64,000 nucleotides of DNA from contig WNKI01000001.1 of NCBI GenBank assembly GCA_015350385.1, positions 7,527,433 through 7,591,432 of the forward strand. The letters run 5' to 3'. The translations under genes and the position numbers were made by a program. This DNA comes from Aculops lycopersici (taxonomy: Eukaryota; Arthropoda; Arachnida; Trombidiformes; Eriophyidae). Positions 39,115-47,857 of this stretch are shown piece after piece (the first letter of the stretch is position 1; each line of letters opens with the position of its first letter). Below the pieces are notes generated by a model. The model saw nothing but the letters and a program-made list of their open reading frames with translations. It ran no database searches and had not been told where the DNA came from.

Positions 39115-39428
39115 TGGTGTCAGTGATGCGCGAGCAGCTTCCCCACAATTTTACCCCCTTTTTTGTGAAGCTGTTACGAGACAAAATCTATGGAAAAACC
39201 GGGGAAAAGGAGCAGCGATCTATGGCAAAATAGTGTGTGCGAGCGTGAAAAGAGGGATAAAACATAATATTCTACAAGCTTGTAGATCGAGACGAGAAAA
39301 AAATCCATTCGGTTACGCAGGCTGTCAATCCGCGCCGCGACGCTGCGATCGATTTTGTCACGTAACAGCTTCACGGAAAAGGGGGTAAAATTGTAGGGAA
39401 GCTGCTATGTGACGCGGAATCACCCTGT
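39115..39428. mobile_element. Foldback / MITE-like element with ~55-bp inverted arms
   Basis: The arm at 39134-39188 and the reverse complement of 39351-39405 match at roughly 51 of 55 positions. They share GCAGCTTCCC at the outer end and GACAAAATC at the inner end. Weaker complementarity continues outward to about 39115 and 39428. A perfect 16-bp palindrome (39271-39286, TCTACAAGCTTGTAGA) sits at the centre. There is no coding capacity. The structure fits a non-autonomous DNA transposon or foldback element between NDUFA13 and Rab5. Target-site duplication was not established. Confidence 0.65.
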
Positions 39429-39596
39429 AAACAACAATTATGCGGGCGCGCAAGTAAACGCCTCTCCACTCGCTCCCTCCTCATGTTGCAGTAGGGAAAA
39501 AATTTGTGTGTGAGAGCTCAAAAAAGAGGGGCCGCATACGCCATTTCTTCGTTTGGGGAAAAGAAGTCCTGTGTGCGAGCACAGAAGAGGAGGGGG
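39233..39596 (+). repeat. Three degenerate copies of a ~25-bp GTGTGCGAGC...GAGGG motif
   Basis: Copies at 39233-39256, 39505-39530 and 39570-39596 share GTGTG(C/A)GAGC followed by an A/G-rich run ending GAGGG. The first is inside the foldback element, and the others are between it and Rab5. They may be remnants of a second, decayed copy. Confidence 0.45.
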
Positions 39597-39821
39597 TCAA
39601 AACGGAGAAACGAAAAATCGAACTAAGGCCAATGCGACGCTTCAGTATTGGAAGCCAACGAGAATTCATCCTCCAATGGAGAGAAAAGGCAAATTCATCA
39701 TAGGCACTGTAACAAACTTGATTATTTATTATCAGCTACTTCAATTCTAACTTAGTTTGCATCCAATTCGAACTAATCATCAATCTATTATTACAGAAAA
39801 AACGGAGTTGAGAGCTGGAAT
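39429..39821. other. Rab5 upstream region
   Basis: About 390 bp between the foldback element and Rab5. TTATTACAG just upstream (ending about 39796) resembles a splice acceptor, so a 5' UTR intron is possible, but no convincing donor was fixed. No gene was recognised. Confidence 0.35.
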
Positions 39822-40478
39822 ATGGCATCCAATCGGATAATTTGCCGACCAAATGGAGCACAGAGAAAGATTTGTCAATTCAAATTAGTATTATTAGGCG
39901 AGTCGGCTGTTGGTAAATCTAGCTTAGTGCTTAGATTTGTTAAAGGACAGTTTCACGATTACCAGGAAAGTACCATTGGAGCCGCATTCCTTACACAGAC
40001 AGTCTGTCTAGATGATACAACAGTCAAATTTGAAATCTGGGACACAGCCGGTCAGGAAAGATACCATTCATTAGCACCCATGTATTATCGGGGCGCTCAA
40101 GCGGCAATTGTCGTTTATGATCTTACAAACAAGGACAGTTTTAATCGAGCCAAGGCCTGGGTTAAGGAATTGCAACGTCAAGCTAGCCCAAATATTGTGA
40201 TTGCATTGGCTGGTAATAAGACAGATCTATCAAATAAACGTGCAGTCGAAACGGCCGAAGCGGATAATTATGCTACCGAGAACGGATTGTTATTCATGGA
40301 AACATCTGCTAAGACGGCGATGAATGTCAGTGAAATATTCATGGCTATTGCAAACAAATTACCAAAAGGAGAACAAAATTCCAATTCAAATCAATCTGGT
40401 GACCGGCGTGGGGTTCAGCTAACAGATAACAATCAGCCGCAATCTGGTGGACGTTGTGTTAAGTGTAAAACTATATAA
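39822..40478 (+). CDS. RAB5: Rab5 small GTPase (early endosome) with CXXX-type C-terminus
   Basis: 218 aa, intronless. Rab5 drives early endosome fusion and cargo sorting. The P-loop GESAVGKS is at 26-33, switch II WDTAGQE at 73-79, NKTD at 132-135 and ETSAK around 160-164. The core is almost identical to human Rab5 (FVKGQFHDYQESTIGAAFL, ELQRQASPNIVIAL). The hypervariable tail is Asn/Gln/Ser-rich. It ends GGRCVKCKTI instead of the usual double-cysteine CCxx, so the prenylation site would be a CXXX box with one further cysteine three residues upstream. Confidence 0.95.
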   Translation: MASNRIICRPNGAQRKICQFKLVLLGESAVGKSSLVLRFVKGQFHDYQESTIGAAFLTQTVCLDDTTVKFEIWDTAGQERYHSLAPMYYRGAQAAIVVYDLTNKDSFNRAKAWVKELQRQASPNIVIALAGNKTDLSNKRAVETAEADNYATENGLLFMETSAKTAMNVSEIFMAIANKLPKGEQNSNSNQSGDRRGVQLTDNNQPQSGGRCVKCKTI

Positions 40479-40900
40479 TTAATTAAACCAACAAGAAGAA
40501 TGACTTTGTGACTATGATCGAATTGTGACGTCTCGGCAAAAACTCTCGGTCTCTAATCATGTCTCAATTTTTCTTAGAATCGGGTGCATACAAAGGGTGT
40601 GTCTGGTGAGTGGTAGGTGTGTCGCATGTTGGAACCCGAACACCGGTGGCAACAGCGTGACAGTTATCTATTGCAACCAGGATGCAATGGAAATCTCCAG
40701 CGAACGAGACGGCGGTGGGCCAGAGCGTTGGCGCGCAAACGAGCAAAACAAACTCAAGAAATCTGCTAAACATCAACAAGAGCTTGTGATCACTAATGAA
40801 CCTAGCCCATTTAAATATTTGATACAAATCTCTATAAATATACATTTAAATATATATATATATCCATCTTCAAAGAATCTAACTTGATAGTCATTACTTT
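40479..40900. other. Spacer between Rab5 and the acidic-repeat protein gene
   Basis: About 420 bp. A TATATATATA tract around 40852-40862 lies about 40 bp before the next start codon and could include its TATA box. Open frames on both strands here have no recognisable similarity. Confidence 0.4.
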
Positions 40901-41407
40901 ATGATGTCCACTAAAAGGGTCTGTCAAGAGAAGGATGTCAATGCAGATGAGAAAGTTCAGATACGGGCATGCTCGTTTTCCTGGGCGGGATCCAATTCGC
41001 CCATCAAGATAAAGGAGAACAAAGTTGCAGAGAAGCAAAGAGAATTATTTAAGAATATCCAATTTGATGATGTCACCATCTTGAAAGATTTCGCATCTGT
41101 CAAGAGAAAGCGAGCAACTGAAGCATTGATCACAAAAAAGCCCAAGAGATCCTCCCTTAGCGATACATCAATATCGGGGCCAAGCTCAGCAAATACATCC
41201 AAGCAAGATGAAGAACCCGACTGGTCAGACTGTGATGAGGAACTATCAAAGAGCATATGTTTGTTAGATAAGACAAATGTTGAGAGTGCATCGAAGGAGA
41301 ATGACGAGGAGCCAGAATGGTCAGACTGTGATGAGGACGAACTCTCGGAAAGTATATGCCAATTTGATAAACTCAATCAAACGAATACGAGTATAGCGTC
41401 GCAGTAA
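40901..41407 (+). CDS. Unknown nuclear-type protein with duplicated acidic WSDCDE motif
   Basis: 168 aa, intronless; ATG at 40901 with another at 40904. Basic clusters KRKR and KKPKR near residues 68-83 could be nuclear localisation signals. The C-terminal third contains a tandem duplication: residues about 103-126 (EEPDWSDCDEELSKSIC) and 135-159 (EEPEWSDCDEDELSESIC). Both end in a short hydrophobic stretch followed by DK. The acidic Ser sites would suit CK2 phosphorylation, and the adjoining hydrophobic tetrads resemble SUMO-interaction or linear docking motifs; both points are inference. I do not recognise the family. Codon use and the open frame look like a real gene. Confidence 0.55.
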   Translation: MMSTKRVCQEKDVNADEKVQIRACSFSWAGSNSPIKIKENKVAEKQRELFKNIQFDDVTILKDFASVKRKRATEALITKKPKRSSLSDTSISGPSSANTSKQDEEPDWSDCDEELSKSICLLDKTNVESASKENDEEPEWSDCDEDELSESICQFDKLNQTNTSIASQ

Positions 41408-41997
41408 GCCAGAGAAAAGGAACCTTCTAGCCCAGAATGAAGGAGGTAGAGAGAACACTTGCTAATTAACTACACCACCGCATAATCAATCTTGTAATAT
41501 GTATAGCGAATCGCCAATATATGATTAAAAGCATCAAGCCATACGTCTAAACTAGTGAGGAAATTTCTGTTTAACATTTGTTCACATTCTACATGTTATG
41601 TTCGTGGACTTTCTTTTTGACGCAAAAATTTCCATTCTACTTGAATGGGTCAGTTACCTTTGTAAACCTGTTCAGTTCCGGTGCAACCAACGTGGCTTCT
41701 AACAGGTCGCTGAGAATCGGGGTGATTGGCTTTGATGCACGAAATACCAAAACGTACGGTAGCGGAAAATGCCGCTATTCCAATGCAGCTCCTGTAGCGA
41801 CATGAAACTTTCACTCGCCACTTCATACAGAAAAACCCCCCAAAGACTCGATTGGAAAACATATTTTTCATGAAATGCTGTGATTCAAAATTATCATCAA
41901 ACAATCTCTGTTGTAAACTTCAAGCAAAATCTTTATCGAACCATTGTCTGCTATCATTTGGGACTAAAGCAACAATAACCATTTAGAAATCCAGAAG
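41408..41997. other. Spacer upstream of GTSF1-like gene
   Basis: 590 bp. No gene recognised; overlapping open frames at 41578-41904 on opposite strands have no conserved features. Confidence 0.4.
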
Positions 41998-42411
41998 ATG
42001 GAAGTCTTCAATTCGAGCATAGAAGTGGAATCTGTACCGGCAAATCAACCTGACGAATATGTGAAATGTCCCTATTTCCCCGAACACGAGCTAAGAAAGA
42101 GCCGACTGCCATATCATTTGACGAAGTGTCAAAAGAACCCATTGGCTCCAAAACTTCTCGCATGTCCCTATAACTACATGCATCGAGTGCATCCAAGCCA
42201 GAAGACCGAACATCTAATGTTTTGCGAGGATAAAATGAAGTTAAAGTACTCGGAGAAGGAGGAAATAAAGAGTTCCTATCGCTCGACGAACAAAATGCTA
42301 CGCAAATTCAACATGACCAAGACAGGATTTGATTTGCATAGCCAGAAGACTGATCCACCTAACAATCAAAGTGCATTGGAAGATGGAGCTGAGGAGGAAG
42401 AGATGTGGTAA
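41998..42411 (+). CDS. GTSF1/Asterix-like protein with two CHHC zinc fingers
   Basis: 137 aa, intronless. Two U11-48K-type CHHC fingers are perfectly spaced as C-x5-H-x9-H-x3-C: C24-H30-H40-C44 and C56-H62-H72-C76, each starting CPY. An acidic C-terminal tail ending EEEEMW follows. Tandem CHHC fingers with a short acidic tail define the GTSF1 family. Its Drosophila member Asterix is needed for Piwi-directed transcriptional silencing of transposons, and mouse GTSF1 potentiates PIWI slicing. TRM13 and U11-48K also carry CHHC fingers but have a single finger or other domains. Polyadenylation signal AATAAA is near 42492. Confidence 0.85.
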   Translation: MEVFNSSIEVESVPANQPDEYVKCPYFPEHELRKSRLPYHLTKCQKNPLAPKLLACPYNYMHRVHPSQKTEHLMFCEDKMKLKYSEKEEIKSSYRSTNKMLRKFNMTKTGFDLHSQKTDPPNNQSALEDGAEEEEMW

Positions 42412-43301
42412 ATGATCGCCACTAATGGAACTTACAAGTTGTACATATTTTGATAAACTGTTTGATTTCAAGCCAACCAATTTATTTTGAAATAAAAGAC
42501 TGAAATTTTAGGATTTGAATCAGATGAATTATAATAATCGATGTATCCAGGTGAAGACAATAGAGTACCAATTGTGTTCAAAACCAATTGTTGCTAGGTC
42601 GACACAGTAACCTCACTAGTCTATCTTACGTCACTGTGTCCATGACCCTCGTCATCATACTTGATTTGTCGTCCATTCGCCTTCAATATTGTTCCTGAGT
42701 TTACATTGATGGCCAATTTGAAGAAAAACATTACATAACTCTTTGGTTGCTAGTAGAATTTGTGAGCTTGCATGCAACTGGTGAACTAAGAATGTAACTG
42801 TGAGCTAGCTTGCAAGTCTCGATTGTTGCGCTGCCGTTTCACAGTTTAAGATTACCGAAACTACCATCTCACCTGTCATTAAAGGGGCGGGACGAGGGAC
42901 TGAATGAGTTTGTGTGCGAGTCTGTGAAAGTAAGAGCTTCAGCCAGATGGAAAGCAACTGGGTTTGTAATCGTCGTTGGCCAAAATTGCGCAATCCATGG
43001 GAGTCGACTAACTCCTTCACCATCAAGCCAAACTATTACAATAGTGAGCTCACCTGTTGTTCACAGCCGCATCGATTGTTCACATTCAGAGACATCGGAA
43101 GCTGTTCAACTTTCCTTTGATCTCGTTTGAAACCATTGGCCACCATTCTCGACTGACTGCTCTGTTCATTACGACTGTATCTCTCTTGAATCGCCGAGTA
43201 GCTTGTTTGCCTCAACATAAACTTAGATTTCGTCAAGATTTTTAATCAACGGATCAAACTCATAAAAGGGTCAAATAAAACCCAAATAACCTGGAAACAA
43301 A
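42412..43301. other. Spacer between GTSF1-like and small secreted peptide genes
   Basis: 890 bp. It holds the GTSF1-like 3' UTR and the peptide-gene promoter. CACCTGTT occurs at about 43051. Open frames at 42805-43245 overlap one another on both strands and look non-coding. Confidence 0.4.
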
Positions 43302-43588
43302 ATGAAGGTAAGTATTAAAAAGTCTGGTGTATAATGATTACGTTAGATTAGACCAGTGATGGCAACTAACTAGGCATTTCCGCTTCCTATTCCAAGATCT
43401 TCATGCTGATTTCAATCGCCATAATGGCCACAGCATTGTTGTTTGCCACAGATGATGCCGAGGCTCACAAACACAAACATGGACACGTCAAAATAAAGGT
43501 ATGGCGAGGACCATCCCATGGGTACAAGAAGCACAAGTATGCCCCATTTGGATATCACTTCTCGATAGACGAAAAGGGTCATTATTGA
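43302..43588 (+). CDS. Small His/Lys/Tyr-rich secreted peptide, two exons
   Basis: Join of 43302-43307 (ATGAAG) and 43397-43588, with an 89-nt intron of donor AAG|GTAAGT and acceptor CCAAG|ATC. The product is 65 aa: MKIFMLISIAIMATALLFA signal peptide, DDAEA, then a mature region of about 40 residues starting HKHKHGHVKIK. It is very rich in His, Lys, Gly and Tyr and has no cysteine. Splitting the first two codons from the signal peptide is a common layout of small secreted arthropod genes. A cuticle-associated or metal-binding role is possible but not shown. The 3' end faces CCT5 with 104 bp between stops. Confidence 0.75.
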
Positions 43589-43692
43589 GATGGGAGAGTG
43601 TGGACAATAAGAATGAACCTTATTAAACTTAGCTTAGCATGTGTTACATACATTTATTCATCAAACCTTACGTGATTCATTAGTACATATTA

Positions 43693-45397
43693 TTACTCGA
43701 GTCTCAGAGTAGAGCGGACATCATCAATTTTGAGGATCATCTTGACAAGTTGAGTTGCTAAACTGATCTGTTGTTGCTTGCTTTTAAGAGTTTCAATGAT
43801 GTTCATCTTCTTCATGTCACTTTCGCCAGTGTTCATGCAATCAACTCCCAAGTATGGATTGTTTTCTTTGATTTGACGTGCCTTGACATGGGTTACTGTC
43901 TCGATTCCATGCATTCCCGAATTTTCTGCTAGCGACATTGGTATTGCCTCTAGGGCATCGGCGTAAGCTCTGAATGCATACTGTTCAAGGGAAGATATCT
44001 TGTCTGCCTCCTTGGCTATGTGTAAAGAGCAGGATAATTCGGCCGAACCGCCTCCGTATACAATACGATTATCTCTGACGAGATTTCTCACACAACATAA
44101 AGCATCATGAAGACTACGTTTAGCTTCATCGACTAACATTTGATTTCCACCACGGATCAACACAGTGACCGCGCGACTGTTCTTGCATTCTTCGATGATT
44201 AACATTCTGTCTCTAGTTGTGCCGAAGGTCAACTCGCGAACAATGCCAGCATAGCCCAATTTGTCCTCAGTTAACTCCTCGAATCTTGGCACAATTCTAC
44301 CACCGGTGGCGATGGCAATCAGCTCAATCTCCTGTCCACCCACCCATCGCACGGCTGGCAATTCCTTCTGTAACAGGAGATGGTTAGCCTCATCGTCGAA
44401 ACCCCATTGACAGATAGCCAAGTTTGCGCCAGCCTTCTTCACTAGATCGACCATCTCAACAAACTTGTCTTGTTCGTACTTCCTCAAGTTTCGGTAATCC
44501 TCGACTGAGGTAACATCCAACTTGTGCTTGGTCTTTGGCTTGGGTGGTTCGAATGGGCAGGTGAGAATTGCCATCTTGACTTTTTCTAGCTTTTTGGGCA
44601 TCTGTGGATGACTGAACTCCTTGTCCACTATGACACCACGAACCAACATACTGTCTTCCAATTGTCCACCTGTCTTTGTCTCAATCTTGACAAGCTCAAA
44701 GTCCACATCTTTCCTATTTAAGTCAGCAACTGATAGAACAGCGTCAACGGCTATCTCGGCGAATTGCCTGATGCATCTGCTCACAACCTTGGATCCCAGG
44801 GCAGTTGCAGCAGTCTTGACAAGAGGCTCCCTATCACCGGTGACTGTGAAACTGTCACAGATGGTTTCGAGATGCTTGACAGCCTCCTGGGCGGCAAGAT
44901 CGAAACCATCAGCAATACGAATCGGGTGTAGGCCACGATCCAACAGAATCTCAGCCTGTTCTAACAAGGCACCAGCTAGTACAACAACTCCTGTGGTACC
45001 ATCACCGATTTCGTTGTCTTGAGATTGTGAGAGCTGGACCATGAGTTTTGCAATCTCGTGATCGACATCCATACACTTGAGTATTGTTGCTCCATCGTTG
45101 GTAATAGTTAAATCGCCATCTGGTGAAACCATAATCTTATCTAGTCCTTTGGGTCCTAATGAGGTCTTCAGAGTTTCAGCGACACGCTTGCCGGCCAAGA
45201 TGTGAGACTGTGAAATGGATAATTGTAAATACAGTTAGTTGACAGCTATATTTAATAACAAATAGGTTTGAGTCAGATAGAGCAAAACTTACCTTAGTAG
45301 CCTCGACACCTGTAAGCTGCTTTTGCTTGTCTTGGTCCCTAAGGATAAAGAATGGGCGACCCTGCTCATCGAACGCCAAGTGTCCAACGGCAGCCAT
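43693..45397 (-). CDS. CCT5: T-complex chaperonin subunit epsilon (CCT5)
   Basis: Join of 45293-45397 (35 codons) and 43693-45207 (504 codons), with an 85-nt intron of donor AAG|GTAAGT and acceptor CACAG|TCT. Total 539 aa, against 541 in human. CCT is the cytosolic ring chaperonin that folds actin and tubulin. The N-terminus LAFDEQGRPFFILRDQD matches the epsilon subunit. The ATPase motif GDGTTG is at about 103-108, and the epsilon-specific blocks ILTCPFEPPKPKTKHKLDV and ANLAICQWGFDDEANHLL are intact. TFIIS starts divergently 940 bp away. Confidence 0.97.
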
Positions 45398-46337
45398 ATT
45401 TGGATGAATCGCTGTTGCACTACAACTACTAGTTGAGGGATCTTTGCCTCACTTTTATGATAAATAAAATCAATGTCTATGATCAAATATTATCGGCGAT
45501 GATGAAATATTTGGTCTTGAATATAAATATAAATACAAATCAATTAGGGGTTCATGAGAATATGTGTATTCTCACCTATCTCATGTGCTTTGCATCGGGC
45601 ATGCAAATCCATGTGTTTAACACAGGGATGCAGTCAGCAACGTGAAAAGCGAAAGCATGTGCTCGAATGCTCAACACTGTGGCAGCGCTCGTGTTCTTTT
45701 TTCTCGCTCTCTTGCACGCTTGAAAATTTCCTGCCCAACCTTTTCCATGTATTTTGTCGATCAAATGTCCCGCTTACTGCGGTAACCGCGACCGAGCCAG
45801 GCATGAGTAGGAAAACTTCGGACTCTCTCATGTAATTCGAGAGGAGCAAAAGTACCGCGCCCGATCTGCCTCCCTCTAATCTCTTCAACCACTTCGCATT
45901 GACCATTTGGTCGGCAAGTATTTTCTCTCCAAATTGGATTGCGAGACCGCCCAAAAATCCTGGCACTAGCACGGACCATTTGATGTTACATCCATCTCCA
46001 AGCAGGTTGGTTTATTACCAAGAGAAAGTTTTATAGCAACTTAAACACGTTTTAACCATGTTTTAGGAAAAATTTACTCCCATTTTCATTGTCTATGGAA
46101 GAAGGATATTTATCGGATCCAAGTAAACATTCTATTTCAAATTTAGCGAGCCCACTATTTATATTTGCAAATTTTCATATCGTTCTCTTTCGTTCATTAC
46201 ACAGAAGATTCTTCTCTATTGACTTGTAAGAATCTTGGTCGATATTAATTTTGTTATCATAAATACACATATATAGAGTTTACAATAAGCTCTACAACTA
46301 TATCTAAATAAAAAATTTTGATTGTATATCCGCCACG
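45398..46337. other. Divergent promoter region, CCT5 / TFIIS
   Basis: 940 bp between two start codons on opposite strands. The TFIIS-proximal part is AT-rich. Open frames at 45554-45979 on both strands overlap and have no conserved features. Confidence 0.45.
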
Positions 46338-47345
46338 ATGGACGAGGTCATGCGTATAAAAAAGGATTTAGAGAAAACTGTGCCAAAGAATGATGTAAAG
46401 AAGGCACTCGAATTGTTGAGATACCTCGAATCCGTGCCTATGACACTGGATGTTCTACAAAAGACTCACATAGGTGCATCTGTTAATAAAATTAGAAAGT
46501 CTATCGATAACTCAGAAGTTAGTTCTTTGAGCAAGGGTATGGTCAAGAAATGGAAAAAACTTCTTGCCTCCACCAGTCAAGCCTCGTCCACATCATCGAA
46601 CAAAGATATCAATTCAAGCACCAACTCACCCTTGGCGGCTAATATAACCTCCTCTGGTGGCGATAGCAAAACTAATAACAGTAGCGTGAGCTCAAACGAA
46701 TCAAATGCAAACCGAATCCCATCTGGTGGTACAAATTACTCTACGGATTCCTCTCAACAGCAGCAATCAATCTCGTCAACCAATAACGAGAAAGCAAAAC
46801 AAAGATCGGCACCTGTACAACAAGAGGTTCCAACGACAACCTCAGATGTAAGATTAAAGTGTAGAAGTTTGATTATGGAAGCCCTCAAGAAACCACTACC
46901 CAAAGAATTGGCCAAAGAGTCATTCCTCGACGAAGAGACTCTAGCCGCTCGGATTGAGGATCATATTTACCAAGAGTTCAAGACAACAGATATGAAGTAC
47001 AAGAATCGAGTTAGAAGTAGGGTTGCAAATTTGGGCGACGTTAAGAATCCGTATCTCAGGCTGAATGTCCTTCGTGGCGACATTTCACCGGATAGAATCG
47101 CTAAGATGACAGCCGACGAGATGGCCTCAGACGAGCTAAAGAAGGAACGGGAAAAATTCACCAAGGAAGCTATCAATGACCATCAAATGTCACTGACGTC
47201 TGGTACTAAAACTTCGGAGATCAAGTGTCCGGCGTGTAAAAAATTCAACGTAACCTACAATCAGGTTCAAACTAGGAGTGCGGATGAACCTATGACAACT
47301 TTCTGCTATTGTAACGAATGCGGTAAGAGGTGGAAGTTTTGTTAA
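46338..47345 (+). CDS. TCEA1: Transcription elongation factor TFIIS
   Basis: 335 aa, intronless. TFIIS rescues backtracked RNA polymerase II by stimulating transcript cleavage. The N-terminal TFIIS-N helical bundle covers about residues 1-78. A Ser/Asn/Thr-rich linker follows, then the central polymerase-binding domain (about 165-285), then a C-terminal zinc ribbon with Cys 297, 300, 325 and 328. The invariant RSADEPMTTF carries the catalytic D316-E317 pair. The length is typical (~300-350 aa). The paralogue within the TCEA family cannot be assigned from sequence alone. Confidence 0.95.
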   Translation: MDEVMRIKKDLEKTVPKNDVKKALELLRYLESVPMTLDVLQKTHIGASVNKIRKSIDNSEVSSLSKGMVKKWKKLLASTSQASSTSSNKDINSSTNSPLAANITSSGGDSKTNNSSVSSNESNANRIPSGGTNYSTDSSQQQQSISSTNNEKAKQRSAPVQQEVPTTTSDVRLKCRSLIMEALKKPLPKELAKESFLDEETLAARIEDHIYQEFKTTDMKYKNRVRSRVANLGDVKNPYLRLNVLRGDISPDRIAKMTADEMASDELKKEREKFTKEAINDHQMSLTSGTKTSEIKCPACKKFNVTYNQVQTRSADEPMTTFCYCNECGKRWKFC

Positions 47346-47857
47346 TAAGATGAACGCGACATAAGACTTCGGGGCAATCAGAGCGAAGAACACGATGAGA
47401 ATGATGAAGATTGATTCGACACATTATATTGCTATAAATCATACTCGGAACAAAACTCGCTATACCCTCAAGATTTGCTCTTAGAGTTGACCGCTCCAAA
47501 GTCTGACCTTGAACCGGATGACATGGAAGATTGGAAGGAAACAAACTACCAAATTCAAATCGACTAAGTACTCCTCCTGTAGAATACCACTCAAAATCTC
47601 AATACAATGATTGCAGCAAATTGTTTGACAGCTGACGAAAAAACGAAACGAGATGGATATCTTTTTGACTGTAATATTTGTGTAGTGAGAGTTTAATTTA
47701 ACAGTTGTGTAGTCTGGTGATGGTTGTTGGGTGCTAATGATGATGTTATATTACTAGGATACAATGTGATTCTTGGGGGGGGGGGGCATTGTGAATAATT
47801 TACATCTATGGACAAAGTTTTTTTTAATGAAGATAGTTTTTAAATTAACACCTAAGA
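47346..47857. other. 3' spacer between TFIIS and the ADAMTS-like gene, with G12 tract
   Basis: 512 bp between convergent genes. It contains a run of 12 G at 47775-47786. No other feature recognised. Confidence 0.6.

Noticed and set aside
45634..45972. 112-codon minus-strand frame between CCT5 and TFIIS
   Set aside because: No recognisable domain, overlaps other open frames, and lies in a divergent promoter region.
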